This document shows positions 1 to 10,629 of a stretch of DNA of 37,619 nt, piece by piece. Within the stretch, counting starts at the first letter, position 1; each line of letters opens with the position of its first letter. The stretch spans positions 1 to 37,619 of the forward strand of contig CAJWBJ010000031.1 of the NCBI GenBank assembly GCA_913020495.1, in the 5' to 3' direction. Source of the stretch: an uncultured Oleiphilus sp. (lineage in GTDB: Bacteria > Pseudomonadota > Gammaproteobacteria > Pseudomonadales > Oleiphilaceae). The position numbers and the translations under genes were made by a program. The notes beneath the pieces were generated by a model that worked only from the letters and a program-made list of their open reading frames with translations, ran no database searches and had not been told where the DNA came from.

Positions 1-577
1 CAATGTTCTTTGTATCGGCTATATATTGAGCAGATAAGGTATCTGAGGCCCAGAGATCGATACGATTAGCCGCTAGTTTAAGAATATTTGACTCATTATT
101 AGCCGTTTCTTCGACCGTGAAACCCAGCCCTCTCAGGTACTCGCCAATACCGCTTCCCAAGTAAGTGCCTATCGTCATGTTTTGAGCATCACTTAAAGAT
201 CTCAATTTGGCCGAAGATGTATTTGCTCGTTGATATAGCCCATGACTAGAAAACAAAATAGGACTCACCCAAGAATACTGAACCTCACGTTCTTGGCTTC
301 GCTCAATAGGAAAAACACAGGTACCAGGGGTAGCCAATGCAACCAGTAAAGACCGTTTCGGCGGATAAATGTCCAGAGTGTAAGTAAAACCTGCCCGTGA
401 CATAAGCTGCTCTATCAGTAAAACAGCTAGTCCTTTTTCATCCGAGTCAGCAGGGTAAACATAAGGCGGGTCTATATAGGTAAGGAGACGAAAGTCATGC
501 TCATGACTTTGCGCCCCTGACGTAAGCACTAACGCCAATAAAAAAACAATGTACGGACTTATTTTATTAAAACTCAT
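1..577 (-). CDS. Periplasmic solute-binding protein, family 3-like (3' end cut by window edge)
   Basis: I translated this by eye: an open frame runs from an ATG at 577 leftwards to base 1 with no stop, about 192 codons. The product starts with a signal peptide (hydrophobic run IVFLLALVLTSG, probable cut after AQS), followed by a mature start FRLLTYIDPPYVYP, which is typical of extracellular solute-binding domains (SBP_bac_3 style) that bind amino acids or similar small molecules in the periplasm. The internal segment near IGTYLGSGIGEYLRGLGF also fits the hinge and second-lobe entry of this fold. No transporter genes are visible beside it, so it may be a sensory or orphan binding protein rather than part of an ABC importer. 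The C-terminus lies outside the window. No clear ribosome binding site was seen. The fold is fairly sure; the ligand is unknown. Confidence 0.7.
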   Translation of the reverse strand, partial: MSFNKISPYIVFLLALVLTSGAQSHEHDFRLLTYIDPPYVYPADSDEKGLAVLLIEQLMSRAGFTYTLDIYPPKRSLLVALATPGTCVFPIERSQEREVQYSWVSPILFSSHGLYQRANTSSAKLRSLSDAQNMTIGTYLGSGIGEYLRGLGFTVEETANNESNILKLAANRIDLWASDTLSAQYIADTKNI

Positions 578-646
578 TGATAATGCTCACAGCTATTCAA
601 GAGCATTACCCTAGCTCAAATATGAATTTTGACTTATTAAATGTAA

Positions 647-692
647 GCATAGAGCACATCAGGAAGTTTGCTCAGTTTAGAACACTCTATGC
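647..692 (-). terminator. Possible terminator after mrp
   Basis: Just past the mrp stop there is an 8-bp inverted repeat (gcatagag at 647-654, ctctatgc at 685-692) with a long loop that contains an alternative small hairpin. On the minus strand it is followed by a T-rich stretch (TTACATTT). The loop is long, so this is only a weak candidate. Confidence 0.35.
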
Positions 693-700
693 CAAATAGA

Positions 701-1798
701 TTAATCACTACTCACAACAATATTGGGGAAAGCATGTCGTTCATCAAGGGCTTCTTGAGATAGTTTTGCCGCTACTTTTCGCGCTATATCTTGAAATAAC
801 AAAGCCACTTCACTATCGGGAGCAGCGACAACTGTTGGCGTACCAGCATCCGTTTGTTCACGAATCGTTTTATGCAATGGCATCGCGCCTAGTAACTCGG
901 TATCAAACTGCTGGGCAATACGCTCACCGCCACCTTCACCAAATAAAGCTTCATGATGACCACACTCGCTGCAAATATGGACGCTCATATTTTCGATCAC
1001 ACCAAATACAGGAATATTCACCTTGCGGAACATTTCAATGCCTTTTTTACAATCAAGTAAGGCAATATCCTGAGGGGTTGTCACTACAATTGAACCACTA
1101 ACCGGTATTTTCTGGGAGAGCGTTAGCTGTATGTCACCCGTGCCTGGCGGTAAATCAATAATCAAGTAGTCAAGATTATTCCATTTACTTTGGGTTAGTA
1201 ATTGCTGCAAAGCGCCACTTACCATCGGCCCGCGCCAGATCATCGGCGTATCATCGGTGACTAAAAATGCCATAGACATCACCTGAACACCATGTTTTTC
1301 CAACGGTACAAAGAATTTATTGTCAATGGTTTCTGGTCGTGTTCCTTCAGGGAAGCCCATCATCATACCAATGCTAGGGCCATATATATCAGCATCTAAC
1401 AACCCAACAGACGCCCCTTCTTTTGCTAACGCCAAAGCCAGATTGACGGAAGTGGTACTTTTACCAACGCCGCCTTTTCCTGACGCAACCGCGATAATGT
1501 TTTTGACATTCGCTAAGCTTTTAAGATCATTCTGGATTTTATGAACGGCAATGTTTGAGGTGATTTGCACATCAACGCTTTCAACACCCTCAACAAACTC
1601 TAGATTTGTCATTAACAGCTGTTTCATGCCCCCCATAATGCTTTCACAGACATAAGGCATTTCAATTTTGAGTTCGACCTTTCCTTTCTCACAAGTCAAA
1701 GATTTTACAGCCTTCAACTCATAAAGGTTCTGGCTTAAATAAGGATCAGAGTAGTTTTTTACCGCTTCTTCTAATTCGCTCTCGCTTACTAATGACAT
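701..1798 (-). CDS. mrp: Mrp/ApbC iron-sulfur cluster carrier ATPase
   Basis: A Mrp/Nbp35-family P-loop ATPase of the cytoplasm that carries Fe-S clusters to apo-proteins. An N-terminal MIP18/DUF59-like domain (about residues 5-85) precedes a deviant Walker A, SGKGGVGKST, near residue 106. The family segment IIDLPPGTGD and a CxxC pair (CSECGHH), which holds the bridging cluster in the dimer, are both visible. Length of about 365 aa matches gammaproteobacterial Mrp. The longest frame begins at a TTG at 1816, but the ATG at 1798 has a purine-rich AGGGA about 10 bases upstream, so I place the start there. It is divergent from metG, an arrangement I recall from Pseudomonas and related genera. The downstream Rnf complex is rich in Fe-S clusters, so proximity to a cluster carrier makes sense, though that link is inference. 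Confidence 0.95.
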   Translation of the reverse strand: MSLVSESELEEAVKNYSDPYLSQNLYELKAVKSLTCEKGKVELKIEMPYVCESIMGGMKQLLMTNLEFVEGVESVDVQITSNIAVHKIQNDLKSLANVKNIIAVASGKGGVGKSTTSVNLALALAKEGASVGLLDADIYGPSIGMMMGFPEGTRPETIDNKFFVPLEKHGVQVMSMAFLVTDDTPMIWRGPMVSGALQQLLTQSKWNNLDYLIIDLPPGTGDIQLTLSQKIPVSGSIVVTTPQDIALLDCKKGIEMFRKVNIPVFGVIENMSVHICSECGHHEALFGEGGGERIAQQFDTELLGAMPLHKTIREQTDAGTPTVVAAPDSEVALLFQDIARKVAAKLSQEALDERHAFPNIVVSSD

Positions 1799-1987
1799 AT
1801 TCAGTTTCCCTGACAATCTAACACAAAGTAATAAGTTGATTCGCTACAGTATAGTGAAATGAAGTAAGAATAGAGATGGCTTGGGGGAAAATAACTATGA
1901 AGTGCTTAGAAGGGACTCGACGCGAATCCACATTCAGTTTAAACGATGATTTATTGATAGTTGTTAATGGTGAGAAAGATAAAATCA

Positions 1988-2010
1988 AGGCATGGTGCAA
2001 GACCATGCCT
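1988..2010 (-). terminator. Terminator of the outer-membrane protein gene
   Basis: A perfect 9-bp inverted repeat (aggcatggt / accatgcct, 5-base loop gcaag) sits 17 bases past the stop of the beta-barrel gene. On the minus strand it is followed by TGATTTTATCTTT. It fits a rho-independent terminator with a moderate U-tract. Confidence 0.7.
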
Positions 2011-2026
2011 CACATTCAACCAAAGT

Positions 2027-2533
2027 TTAAAATAAAACTCTGCCCGTTAAACCAAAATAATCAACATCTTGTTCAATAATTGTATATTCAGCCTCTAAAG
2101 CGAACTGGTCTCCCAATTTAAAACCACCCCCAATACCATAACTCAAGCCTGTATCGTCGATATTCTCGGAAGCAGAAGCGTTACTTAACTCAAGCTCTTC
2201 TTTAAGAAAGCCTATTTTCGTCAGAAAGTAGCCTTGCCCTTCTGAACGAAAAGTTGCATATATCGCCATAGTTGTCAGATCCATATCAACAGTTGAACCA
2301 AAACCAGTATAGTCTGCTGACCCTGTATTATATTCAAATTCCAGCGACAAATTCTGGCCAAAATCATACCCAAGTTGTACACCGAAAGGTTCTGGGTCAT
2401 CAGCGCCATCTAAATCAACCAAAAATGAGCCCGCTTTTACACCAATATACATCTGGCCTTCATCAGCTTGAACAACACTACTCAATGCACTGACAGATAG
2501 TGCAACTAGAGCAGCTTTCTTAATTATATTCAT
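2027..2533 (-). CDS. Small outer-membrane beta-barrel protein (OMP_b-brl type)
   Basis: A 168-aa protein with a Sec signal peptide (MNIIKKAALVALSVSALSSV, probable cut after VQA) and a mature part made of alternating hydrophobic/polar strands with aromatic girdle residues, such as YIGVKAGSF, GVQLGYDFG, LSLEFEYNTG and YFLTKIGFL. It ends in a C-terminal Phe (LTGRVLF), the usual signal for BAM-dependent outer-membrane insertion. Length and pattern fit an eight-stranded OmpA/OmpW-like barrel without a periplasmic peptidoglycan-binding domain. AAGGAAAAC just upstream of the ATG supports the start. A hairpin terminator follows. It is probably a single-gene transcription unit. The specific role (adhesin, porin or structural protein) cannot be told. 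Confidence 0.8.
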   Translation of the reverse strand: MNIIKKAALVALSVSALSSVVQADEGQMYIGVKAGSFLVDLDGADDPEPFGVQLGYDFGQNLSLEFEYNTGSADYTGFGSTVDMDLTTMAIYATFRSEGQGYFLTKIGFLKEELELSNASASENIDDTGLSYGIGGGFKLGDQFALEAEYTIIEQDVDYFGLTGRVLF

Positions 2534-2758
2534 TTGTTTTCCTTAATTTAATAATTCAATCCTGATTTTCATCGTGCAGTCTAAAATAACATTGTCTAAA
2601 AAGTAAGCTCACAAAATTGCATGTAAAAGATACCAAGAAAACTTAGTTAAATTATTAAAGAAGGCATGAAAAACACTTTTCCCATCACATCGGGATGAAA
2701 ATTGCTCAATAGACAGGTATCATAGCGCCGATTTTTAATTGAAAGAGAAGGTTATTCT

Positions 2759-4807
2759 GTGCGAAAAATTCTAGTTACAAGTGCTCTCCCTTACGCTAAT
2801 GGCCCAATACATTTAGGTCACCTTCTAGAATATATTCAAACAGATATCTGGGTGCGCTTCCAAAAATCCCGTGGTGAGCAGTGTACGTATGTTTGTGCTG
2901 ACGATGCACATGGTACGGCGATCATGCTTAGAGCTGAAAAAGAAGGCATTACGCCTGAGCAGTTAATCGAGCGAATCAGTACTGAGCACCAGCAAGATTT
3001 CTCAGATTTTCTGATTGCCTTTGATAATTATCATTCAACGCACTCACCTGAAAATAAAGCATTTTCTACCTCTATCTACGAAGCTTGTTTAGCTGACGGG
3101 AAAATAGAAACACGCAGTATTACACAAGCTTTTGACCCCGAAAAAGAGTTATTTCTAGCCGATAGATTTGTTATTGGAACCTGCCCAAAATGCAAAGCTG
3201 AAGGCCAATATGGCGATAACTGTGAAGTGTGTAGTGCAACCTACAACCCAATGGATTTAATCAATCCCAAGTCCGCTATCTCTGGTGCGACGCCAATTGA
3301 AAAAGATTCAGAACATTTCTTCTTTAAACTTTCGGAGTTTTCAGAGTTTTTAAAAGACTGGACACGTAGTGGCGCTCTTCAACCTCAAATCGCGAATAAA
3401 CTTGCAGAATGGTTAGATGCCGGTTTGCAAGATTGGGATATCAGCCGCGACGCCCCCTATTTTGGTTTTGAAATTCCAAACCAGCCAGGTAAGTATTTTT
3501 ACGTTTGGCTTGATGCCCCAATTGGCTACATGGCGAGTTTTAAAAACCTGTGTGATCAGCGTGATGACCTTAATTTTGATGATTACTGGAAAGCCGGTGC
3601 AGAGACTGAGCTCTACCATTTCATCGGCAAAGACATCGTTAACTTTCATGCCTTGTTCTGGCCAGCAATGCTCACCTGCGCGAATTATCGAACACCAACG
3701 GCCGTACATGCCCATGGTTTTGTTACCGTCAATGGTAAAAAAATGTCGAAGTCACGTGGCACATTCATTAAGGCACGTACTTATCTTGAACACTTAGACC
3801 CTGAGTATTTACGTTATTACTTTGCAGCAAAGTTAACGAGTCATGTAGATGATTTAGACTTGAATCTGGAAGATTTCGCTCAACGCGTCAATTCAGATTT
3901 AGTCGGCAAAGTTGTGAATATTGCTAGTCGTTGTGCTGGTTTTATTACTAAACGCTTTGATGGTAAGTTAGCCGCAGAATGTCATGAAACAGACTTACTC
4001 GCTAAGTTCACGAATGCAGGTGATGAAATTGCCGCATTATATGACGCGCGTGAATTTGGCAAAGCGGTTCGAAAGACCATGGAACTAGCTGATTTAGCCA
4101 ATCAATATATTGATGAAAAAGCCCCATGGGTAGTGGCAAAAGAAGAAGGTAAAGATGCCGAATTACAGCAAATATGCTCAAACGGCATTAACATGTTCCG
4201 GCAGTTATTAACCTATCTGGCTCCCATTCTGCCCTCAATGGTTGAGAAGTCTGAAGCATTCTTAAACGTTAAACTGACATGGGATGCGCGCACTGAATTA
4301 TTATTGGATCACAGCATTAATAAGTTTAAACCCATGATGATCCGTGTTGATCTGAAAAAGATCGATGTCATGATGGAGGCATCAAAAGAAGCCGTTGCAG
4401 CAGAAATGCAGTTAGGGAAAAAGCCTGACAGTGAAAAACAAGCAGAGCAGTCTAACTTACCTGGTGGTGAAGCGATTACACCAGAAATAGAATTTGATGA
4501 TTTTGCTAAAGTAGATTTACGCGTCGCACTCATCAAAAATGCTGAGCATGTTGATGGTGCAAAAAAACTACTTAAACTGACACTGGACCTAGGCACCGAG
4601 CAGAAACAGGTCTTTTCTGGCATCAAGTCAGCTTATCAGCCTGAAGACTTGGTGGGTAAACTTACGGTGATGGTTGCTAATTTAAAGCCACGTAAAATGA
4701 AATTCGGCATGTCTGAAGGCATGGTCTTAGCAGCAGGGCCTGGCGGTAAGGAAATCTGGTTATTGGAGCCGCACGAAGGGGCTCAACCGGGCATGAGAAT
4801 CATGTAA
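2759..4807 (+). CDS. metG: Methionyl-tRNA synthetase
   Basis: Charges tRNA(Met) with methionine in the cytoplasm; a class I synthetase. The HIGH-type signature is HLGH (about residues 20-23, after PYANGPI), and the KMSKS loop is present as [10 protein letters not shown] (about residue 330). A zinc-knuckle insert with four cysteines (CPKC...CEVC, about residues 142-158) marks the long bacterial MetG1 form. The C-terminal ~110 residues form the Arc1p/EMAPII-like tRNA-binding domain ([12 protein letters not shown] onwards) used for dimerisation. The 682-aa length is typical. The start is GTG, supported by AGAGAAGG 7-14 bases upstream and by alignment with the usual N-terminus [14 protein letters not shown]. 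rnfA follows 76 bases downstream on the same strand, so read-through is possible. Confidence 0.97.
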   Translation: MRKILVTSALPYANGPIHLGHLLEYIQTDIWVRFQKSRGEQCTYVCADDAHGTAIMLRAEKEGITPEQLIERISTEHQQDFSDFLIAFDNYHSTHSPENKAFSTSIYEACLADGKIETRSITQAFDPEKELFLADRFVIGTCPKCKAEGQYGDNCEVCSATYNPMDLINPKSAISGATPIEKDSEHFFFKLSEFSEFLKDWTRSGALQPQIANKLAEWLDAGLQDWDISRDAPYFGFEIPNQPGKYFYVWLDAPIGYMASFKNLCDQRDDLNFDDYWKAGAETELYHFIGKDIVNFHALFWPAMLTCANYRTPTAVHAHGFVTVNGKKMSKSRGTFIKARTYLEHLDPEYLRYYFAAKLTSHVDDLDLNLEDFAQRVNSDLVGKVVNIASRCAGFITKRFDGKLAAECHETDLLAKFTNAGDEIAALYDAREFGKAVRKTMELADLANQYIDEKAPWVVAKEEGKDAELQQICSNGINMFRQLLTYLAPILPSMVEKSEAFLNVKLTWDARTELLLDHSINKFKPMMIRVDLKKIDVMMEASKEAVAAEMQLGKKPDSEKQAEQSNLPGGEAITPEIEFDDFAKVDLRVALIKNAEHVDGAKKLLKLTLDLGTEQKQVFSGIKSAYQPEDLVGKLTVMVANLKPRKMKFGMSEGMVLAAGPGGKEIWLLEPHEGAQPGMRIM

Positions 4808-4883
4808 GTTCCTTTTCAATATTTTATAGGGTGTACCATGCACACCAATCGATGCCAAAGATACGGGAATATTAAATAAGCTT

Positions 4884-5465
4884 ATGAGTGAATATTTGCT
4901 GATTTTAGTCAGCACCATACTAGTCAACAATTTCGTATTGGTGCAGTTCTTGGGTTTGTGTCCATTTATGGGAGTTTCCAACAAGCTGGAAACAGCCATG
5001 GGGATGTCATTGGCGACAACGTTTGTGCTGACGCTCTCGTCAGTATGCAGCTACCTTGCATTCGAATATTTATTACAGCCTTTAGACTTGGAATACCTGC
5101 AAACAATCACCTTTATTTTAGTCATTGCTGTCGTCGTACAATTTACTGAAATGGTAGTTCGTAAAACCAGTCCGATGCTTTATCGAGTACTCGGTATTTT
5201 TCTTCCTCTAATCACCACTAACTGTGCCGTTTTAGGGGTCGCTCTTTTGAATATCAAAAAACAGAACGGCTTTGTTGAGTCCATTTTATATGGCTTTGGT
5301 GCCGCAGTCGGTTTTTCATTGGTATTAGTTTTATTCTCCGCGATGCGTGAACGAATTGCCTTTGCCGATGTGCCTTTAGCATTTAAAGGCTCAGCCATTG
5401 GGATGATCACAGCAGGCTTAATGTCACTCGCCTTTATGGGATTTACTGGCTTGGTGAATATCTAG
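4884..5465 (+). CDS. rnfA: Rnf complex integral membrane subunit RnfA
   Basis: First gene of rnfABCDGE, the membrane complex that couples electron flow between ferredoxin and NAD+ to ion transport (also called Rsx in enterobacteria). RnfA is a six-helix inner-membrane subunit homologous to NqrE and RnfE. Visible hallmarks are the start [28 protein letters not shown] and the second half-repeat [15 protein letters not shown]; each half-repeat carries one of the cysteines (LGLCP and TNCAV) that hold an intramembrane 2Fe-2S centre in Rnf/Nqr complexes. The 193-aa length is standard. The stop TAG is followed directly by the ATG of rnfB with no gap. The 76-base gap after metG holds only a small ggtgt/acacc hairpin. 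Confidence 0.96.
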   Translation: MSEYLLILVSTILVNNFVLVQFLGLCPFMGVSNKLETAMGMSLATTFVLTLSSVCSYLAFEYLLQPLDLEYLQTITFILVIAVVVQFTEMVVRKTSPMLYRVLGIFLPLITTNCAVLGVALLNIKKQNGFVESILYGFGAAVGFSLVLVLFSAMRERIAFADVPLAFKGSAIGMITAGLMSLAFMGFTGLVNI

Positions 5466-6062
5466 ATGAGTGTCATTGTTACAGCAATATTAGCCCTACT
5501 TGGACTCGCCGCTGTTTTTGGTGCCTTGCTTGGCTTTGCCGCGATTCGCTTTAAAGTTGAAGGTAATCCGATCGTTGATGAAATTGACGGCCTGCTACCA
5601 CAAACTCAATGCGGCCAATGTGGACACCCTGGTTGCCGCCCTTATGCTGAGAGCATTGCGGATGGCGGTGACATCAATAAATGCCCTCCCGGCGGTGAAG
5701 CAACCATTCAAGCATTGGCTGAACTATTAGATGTCGAAGCAACACCGTTAGATTCCGAGCATGGTGAAGAAATCCCTAAACAAGTGGCAGTTATTCGCGA
5801 ACCTGAGTGCATTGGTTGTACTAAATGTATCCAAGCTTGCCCTATTGACGCTATTTTAGGCTCCGCTAAACATATGCATACCGTAATTGCTTCCGAATGT
5901 ACTGGCTGTGATTTGTGTGTTGAACCTTGTCCAGTGGATTGTATTGATATGGTGCCTGTAGACCAAGGTTTAGGCGCTTGGCATTGGAGCTCGCCAAAGG
6001 ACCCCAAAATTATTGCCACAGACAAAATAGGCTCAACGGTAGAAGGAGCAAGCTTGTCATGA
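5466..6062 (+). CDS. rnfB: Rnf complex ferredoxin-like subunit RnfB
   Basis: An Fe-S subunit that receives electrons from soluble ferredoxin and passes them into the Rnf complex. The N-terminus is one membrane anchor (about residues 3-27). It is followed by an Fe-S domain with the pattern [13 protein letters not shown] and a later Cys in NKCPPGG, and then two 4Fe-4S ferredoxin motifs, [12 protein letters not shown] and [12 protein letters not shown] (about residues 115-155). The 198-aa length matches gammaproteobacterial RnfB, without the extra ferredoxin modules of clostridial forms. The start abuts the rnfA stop. Its stop overlaps the rnfC start (ATGA), consistent with translational coupling. 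Confidence 0.96.
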   Translation: MSVIVTAILALLGLAAVFGALLGFAAIRFKVEGNPIVDEIDGLLPQTQCGQCGHPGCRPYAESIADGGDINKCPPGGEATIQALAELLDVEATPLDSEHGEEIPKQVAVIREPECIGCTKCIQACPIDAILGSAKHMHTVIASECTGCDLCVEPCPVDCIDMVPVDQGLGAWHWSSPKDPKIIATDKIGSTVEGASLS

Positions 6063-8137
6063 GTGCTTCTATCAAGGGTAAACTCATCAATACACGTACT
6101 CTCTCTGATTTTCATGGTGGCATTCATCCGAATGAGATGAAATCATTGTCAAACCTGACCCCCATCACGAAGGCTGCCATTCCACCCAAACTCATCCTGC
6201 CTTTACAACAACACATTGGCAAAGCAAGTCAGGTCATTGTCGAAGTTGGGCAGCATGTACTGAAAGGTGAAAAATTAGCGGATGCGGACGGCATGATTAG
6301 TGTTGCTTTACATGCTCCGACATCTGGCGTCATTGACAATATTCTAGATCACCCTATCGCACACCCTTCTGGCCAAACCGATCTCTGTATTATTCTGACT
6401 CCTGACGGCAAGGATGAGTGGTGTGAGTTAGATGCTTGTGAGCACTATGAACATTTAAGCGTTATCAAAATTCAGAGTAAAGTTCGTGAAGCTGGTGTTG
6501 CAGGTATGGGCGGCGCCGGTTTTCCAACCGAAGTAAAACTCCACCCGCCTCATCATGACAAAGTCGCAACCTTGATCCTTAACGCAGTTGAGTGTGAACC
6601 CTACATTACGGCTGATGACCGTTTAATGCGCGAGCGGGCGAGTGAGGTTGTTCAAGGCATGGAGATCATGGCTTATGCGCTTCAGCCAGGTGAATGCCTT
6701 ATTGGCATTGAAGATAACAAGCCCGAAGCCATTACAGCACTTCGTGAAGCAGTTAAAGACACACGCATTGAAATTTGTGTTATTCCGACAAAATACCCTT
6801 CAGGTGGCGAAAAACAGCTCATTAAGATCCTGACGGATAAAGAAGTGCCAAGTGGTAAGATTCCTGCAGATATTGGCGTCATGTGCCAAAACGTAGGAAC
6901 AGCCGCTGCCATCTATCGTGCCGTTCGTTTTGGTGAGCCCTTAATTTCACGTGTCACCACATTAACGGGCGAAGGGATTCAACAGCGGGGCAATGTCGAA
7001 GTTTTATTAGGGACCCCTATTGATTGGCTCTTATCCCAATACGGCTATCAGGCAGAAAAAACAGAACGTTTAATTATGGGTGGACCAATGATGGGCTTCA
7101 CACTCAATCATGCTAATACCCCCATCGTTAAAACCACTAACTGCATTCTCGCCCCATCAGCGAATGATCTTCCCTTACCCCCACCTGCTCAAGCTTGTAT
7201 ACGATGCGGCCTTTGTGCTGAGGCCTGCCCTGCGACCTTGTTACCACAGCAGTTATACTGGTTCTCACGCGCACAGGAATATGACAAAGCAGAACATCAC
7301 AACCTGCTTGATTGTATCGAGTGTGGGGCTTGTTCTTATGTATGCCCAAGCTCAATTCCTTTGGTGCAGTATTATCGTCATGCTAAAGGCGAAATTAAAC
7401 AACTAAAACAAGATCAACAAAAATCCGATCAAGCGCGTGAACGCTTTGAAGCCAGACAGTTCCGGCTCGAACGTGAACAGGCTGAAAAAGACGCCAAACG
7501 GAAAGCTCGCGCTGAAGCAGCTGCCAAAGCACAGGCGGCCAAGAAAGCAGCCGAAGCAGCACAGCCTGCTGACGTAAACCAAAAGACTGATTCAGAATCA
7601 CCGATAACAGACCCCGTTGACACAAAAAAAGCCTCCATTCAGGCAGCGCTTGAACGAAGCCAAGCGAAGAAATCAGTTCAAGCAATTGAGATTGAAGTGC
7701 CCGACCTAGATGCCCTGAAAACAGCGTGGGACAAAACACAATCCAAGCTCGAAAAAATGCATGATGCTTTAGATAATGCCAAAGAAAATAACCCTGAGCA
7801 GGTCGAAAAACTGACCCGTGCAGTAGAAAAAAACCAAATGCGCGTTAACCAAGCTAAACAGGCTTGGGAAAAAGCATCAGCAAGTCAGTCACTTGAAGCC
7901 CAGCCAAGCATTGTACCAGAAGCCGAAAAAGCGCCCGCACCCGATATCGATGCACTAAAAACAACGTTTGAAAAGTCACTTGCCAAACTCGAAAAAATGC
8001 AAGATGCACTCAATAATGCGCAGCCAGAGCAAGTTGAAAAGCTCACACGAGCAGTTGATAAAAATAAAGTTCGTGTTCAATCAGCAGAACAAGCACTTAA
8101 AGATGCAAAGCAATCAATTCAGGACGGTGAACTTTAA
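6059..8137 (+). CDS. rnfC: Rnf complex NADH-binding subunit RnfC with a duplicated C-terminal helical tail
   Basis: A peripheral subunit holding the NAD(H)/FMN site. The N-terminal barrel-sandwich domain starts with the family phrase FHGGIHP. The dinucleotide/FMN region shows [12 protein letters not shown] and [12 protein letters not shown] (about residues 150-190). Two 4Fe-4S motifs follow: [12 protein letters not shown] from residue 380 and [12 protein letters not shown] from residue 419. After about residue 450 the protein becomes a long Ala/Lys/Glu/Gln-rich coiled-coil tail that includes a ~58-residue module present twice (from about residues 549 and 629). I chose the ATG at 6059 because AGGAG lies about 8 bases upstream and it overlaps the rnfB stop; an in-frame upstream ATG at 5978 lies inside rnfB. 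Length is 692 aa; tails of variable length are known in RnfC/RsxC. Confidence 0.95.
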   Translation: MSASIKGKLINTRTLSDFHGGIHPNEMKSLSNLTPITKAAIPPKLILPLQQHIGKASQVIVEVGQHVLKGEKLADADGMISVALHAPTSGVIDNILDHPIAHPSGQTDLCIILTPDGKDEWCELDACEHYEHLSVIKIQSKVREAGVAGMGGAGFPTEVKLHPPHHDKVATLILNAVECEPYITADDRLMRERASEVVQGMEIMAYALQPGECLIGIEDNKPEAITALREAVKDTRIEICVIPTKYPSGGEKQLIKILTDKEVPSGKIPADIGVMCQNVGTAAAIYRAVRFGEPLISRVTTLTGEGIQQRGNVEVLLGTPIDWLLSQYGYQAEKTERLIMGGPMMGFTLNHANTPIVKTTNCILAPSANDLPLPPPAQACIRCGLCAEACPATLLPQQLYWFSRAQEYDKAEHHNLLDCIECGACSYVCPSSIPLVQYYRHAKGEIKQLKQDQQKSDQARERFEARQFRLEREQAEKDAKRKARAEAAAKAQAAKKAAEAAQPADVNQKTDSESPITDPVDTKKASIQAALERSQAKKSVQAIEIEVPDLDALKTAWDKTQSKLEKMHDALDNAKENNPEQVEKLTRAVEKNQMRVNQAKQAWEKASASQSLEAQPSIVPEAEKAPAPDIDALKTTFEKSLAKLEKMQDALNNAQPEQVEKLTRAVDKNKVRVQSAEQALKDAKQSIQDGEL

Positions 8138-9187
8138 ATGGCTCTATTAACGCTCAGTTCACCTCATGCAAAAGGCCCACAGCGCACTTCAACGATGATG
8201 CGCTGGGTGATCGCGATGACTCTGCCAGGTTTGTTTATGCAAACACTGTTTTTTGGCTGGGGAAACCTGCATAACGTCCTTTGGTGTACGCTCGTCGCAA
8301 TTGCATGTGAAGCAGCCGTACTCAAACTACGTAAACGCCCGATTGGCTTTTTTCTAAATGATTACAGCGCTGTCGTGACGGCGGTATTGTTAGGCATTGC
8401 GCTGCCCCCTTTCGCTCCTTGGTGGGTTTCATTAGTCGCGACATCCTTTGCTATTATTTTTGCTAAACACATTTATGGCGGAATGGGTTATAACCCCTTC
8501 AACCCTGCAATGGTGGGCTATGCTCTTGTACTGGTTTCATTCCCGGTTGCAATGACGACTAACTGGGCAACACCTCTGCCCTTACTTGAACAGCCTGCCA
8601 GTTTACTTGATACCTTGAATATCATCTGGGGGCAAATCCCTATAACAGATGCTCTTACCGGCGCGACCCCCTTGGACACTTACAAGCATGAAATTGCACA
8701 TTCGCTGTCTGACACGGTCTTAGAGAACCCTATTTTTGGTGCTGGTTTTTCATTAGGCTGGGAATGGGTCAATCTTGCCTTTTTAGCTGGTGGACTCGTA
8801 TTACTCGCCCTGAAAGTCATTCCATGGCAAACGCCTGTAGGCTTATTGGTCGGCTTAGCAATTCCTTCACTACTACTTGGAAGTGATGCTGACCAAACAG
8901 CACCATTGGTCATCCACTTACTATCCGGTGCAACGATGCTCGCGGCATTTTTCATCGCGACAGACCCAGTAAGCTCTTGCACTACGACTCGTGGCAGATT
9001 GATTTACGGTTTTGGCATCGGTTTATTAACCTATATAATTCGAGCTTATGGTAGTTATCCTGATGCCATTGCCTTTTCAGTATTATTGATGAATTTTGCA
9101 GCCCCCTTGATTGATGTCTACACTCAACCACGCACTTATGGTTATGTCGATGCCAAGCGTGGTTCAAAGGCGAAAGAGAAGAATTAG
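8138..9187 (+). CDS. rnfD: Rnf complex membrane flavoprotein RnfD
   Basis: A polytopic inner-membrane subunit homologous to NqrB, carrying covalently bound FMN. The N-terminal stretch [19 protein letters not shown] is typical of RnfD. About ten hydrophobic helices are visible. The periplasm-side motif LTGATPLD contains the likely flavinylated Thr (residue 177), as known for RnfD/Nqr[15 protein letters not shown] and [12 protein letters not shown] are conserved family segments. The length of 349 aa is normal. The ATG begins on the base after the rnfC stop and the stop is one base before the rnfG ATG, so the operon is co-translated. No odd features. Confidence 0.96.
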   Translation: MALLTLSSPHAKGPQRTSTMMRWVIAMTLPGLFMQTLFFGWGNLHNVLWCTLVAIACEAAVLKLRKRPIGFFLNDYSAVVTAVLLGIALPPFAPWWVSLVATSFAIIFAKHIYGGMGYNPFNPAMVGYALVLVSFPVAMTTNWATPLPLLEQPASLLDTLNIIWGQIPITDALTGATPLDTYKHEIAHSLSDTVLENPIFGAGFSLGWEWVNLAFLAGGLVLLALKVIPWQTPVGLLVGLAIPSLLLGSDADQTAPLVIHLLSGATMLAAFFIATDPVSSCTTTRGRLIYGFGIGLLTYIIRAYGSYPDAIAFSVLLMNFAAPLIDVYTQPRTYGYVDAKRGSKAKEKN

Positions 9188-9188
9188 C

Positions 9189-9914
9189 ATGACAAATGAA
9201 GACCAAGCTGCACCAGATATCGCGCCTGAAGAAAATAATGAAACCATGGGGCAATCAATTGTTCGTTCCATTATTGGTTTGAGTATTTTTGCTATTATTA
9301 CTGCCGGGTTAATTGCTATTACCCAAGTCGCTACAAAAGACAAAATTGCAGAGCAAGTCAAAATAGCTCGCTCTAAAGCCTTGCTAGAAATCGTTCCTTT
9401 AAGTGATCATAACAATGATATGCTGTCAGATAGTTTCTGGCTAGAAGCAACGCAAGCGCTTGGCTTAGGCGAAAAATCGGAAGCATTTATAGCCAAACAA
9501 GATGGTGTTCCAACCGCCTTAATTCTCCCTGTTGTAGCGCCAGAAGGTTATTCTGGTCCAATTCGTTTAATCGTAGGGATCAATACCACCGGCATCATCA
9601 GAGGTGTACGTGTGATTAAGCATAAGGAAACGCCAGGTTTAGGCGATAAGATCGATCTTAAAAAATCTGACTGGATAAGGGGCTTTGAAGGAAAATCCCT
9701 TGAAAATACCACGAGTGAAAACTGGAAAGTTAAAAAAGATGGCGGTGAGTTTGATCAGTTGACTGGCGCGACCATCACGCCAAGGGCTATCGTACAAGCC
9801 GTGTATCAAGCATTGCACTACTATCGTGACCATCAGACTAAGCTCTTAAAGTTAAATATTGAGGTCAACCCTGATATGCCCCCTCAAACGTCTCCGCTAG
9901 AGAGTGAACAATAG
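9189..9914 (+). CDS. rnfG: Rnf complex FMN-carrying subunit RnfG
   Basis: A periplasm-facing flavoprotein with one N-terminal membrane helix (about residues 22-42) and an FMN-binding domain homologous to NqrC. The flavinylation motif appears as [12 protein letters not shown], with Thr 197 as the expected FMN-phosphodiester site, preceded by the family segment [13 protein letters not shown] start at the ATG at 9189, one base after the rnfD stop; an in-frame upstream ATG at 9111 would add 26 residues that merely overlap rnfD. The product is 241 aa, slightly longer than many RnfG because of an acidic N-terminal extension and a short proline-containing tail. The flavin transferase ApbE needed for this modification is not in the window. 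Confidence 0.94.
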   Translation: MTNEDQAAPDIAPEENNETMGQSIVRSIIGLSIFAIITAGLIAITQVATKDKIAEQVKIARSKALLEIVPLSDHNNDMLSDSFWLEATQALGLGEKSEAFIAKQDGVPTALILPVVAPEGYSGPIRLIVGINTTGIIRGVRVIKHKETPGLGDKIDLKKSDWIRGFEGKSLENTTSENWKVKKDGGEFDQLTGATITPRAIVQAVYQALHYYRDHQTKLLKLNIEVNPDMPPQTSPLESEQ

Positions 9915-9915
9915 T

Positions 9916-10629
9916 ATGGCTAGCACTGAATTGAATACCATCATCAAGAATGGTTTATGGAGTAACAACCCTGCTCTCGTTCAAGTTTTGGGCCTATGTC
10001 CTTTACTTGCGGTCACGGGTACAGTGGTCAATGCGCTGGGATTAGGTCTGGCAACGACTTTAGTATTATTAAGTTCAAATATCGCCGTCTCACTCATACG
10101 TCATTTTGTTGCTGACTCTGTACGTCTTCCAGCCTTTGTGATGATCATTGCTTCATTAGTTACTTGTGCAGAACTTCTCATGCAAGCCTTCACTTATGAG
10201 CTGTATGAAATACTGGGTATCTTCATTCCGTTAATCGTCACTAATTGTGCCATTTTAGGCCGGGCAGATGCATTCGCCTGCAAAAACCCCGTTTTACCTG
10301 CAGCGACAGATGGCTTGATGATGGGCTTAGGTTTCACTGCGGTATTACTTGTTTTAGGTGCTCTCAGAGAAGTCATTGGTCAGGGCACACTATTTACCGG
10401 CATGAATTTGATCTTTGGCGATATGGCTTTAACGTGGGAAATACAGGTTTTTACAGACTACCCCAACTTTCTTTTTGCCATTCTTCCACCTGGCGCATTT
10501 GTTGGAATGGGCTTAATCATTGCATTAAAAAATATTATTGACCAACGCATTGAAACTAACAGAGCAAAAGAAGAAACCCAAAAAACGGTCGGCAATAAAC
10601 GCGTCCGTGTGACCGGCAATGTTGCTTGA
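9916..10629 (+). CDS. rnfE: Rnf complex integral membrane subunit RnfE
   Basis: A six-helix inner-membrane subunit homologous to RnfA and NqrD, last of the rnfABCDGE order. Family marks are [23 protein letters not shown] near the start and [19 protein letters not shown] in the second half; the two cysteines correspond to those in RnfA that ligate the intramembrane Fe-S centre. The ATG at 9916, one base after the rnfG stop, is the natural start (237 aa); a GTG at 9904 would overlap rnfG. The C-terminus is a charged tail that ends before an intergenic gap. The nth gene often found after rnfE in gammaproteobacteria is absent here, and no rnfH is present. Confidence 0.95.
   Translation: MASTELNTIIKNGLWSNNPALVQVLGLCPLLAVTGTVVNALGLGLATTLVLLSSNIAVSLIRHFVADSVRLPAFVMIIASLVTCAELLMQAFTYELYEILGIFIPLIVTNCAILGRADAFACKNPVLPAATDGLMMGLGFTAVLLVLGALREVIGQGTLFTGMNLIFGDMALTWEIQVFTDYPNFLFAILPPGAFVGMGLIIALKNIIDQRIETNRAKEETQKTVGNKRVRVTGNVA

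Noticed and set aside
1818..2079. Small reading frames on both strands between mrp and the outer-membrane protein gene
   Set aside because: They overlap the terminator palindrome or the end of the real gene, have no ribosome site and show no protein-like pattern; the stretch is intergenic.
5978..6058. Upstream extension of rnfC from an ATG at 5978
   Set aside because: It would lie wholly inside rnfB in another frame; the ATG at 6059 has AGGAG upstream and overlaps the rnfB stop as expected in this operon.
9111..9188. Upstream extension of rnfG
   Set aside because: It lies inside rnfD; the ATG one base after the rnfD stop gives the normal N-terminus.
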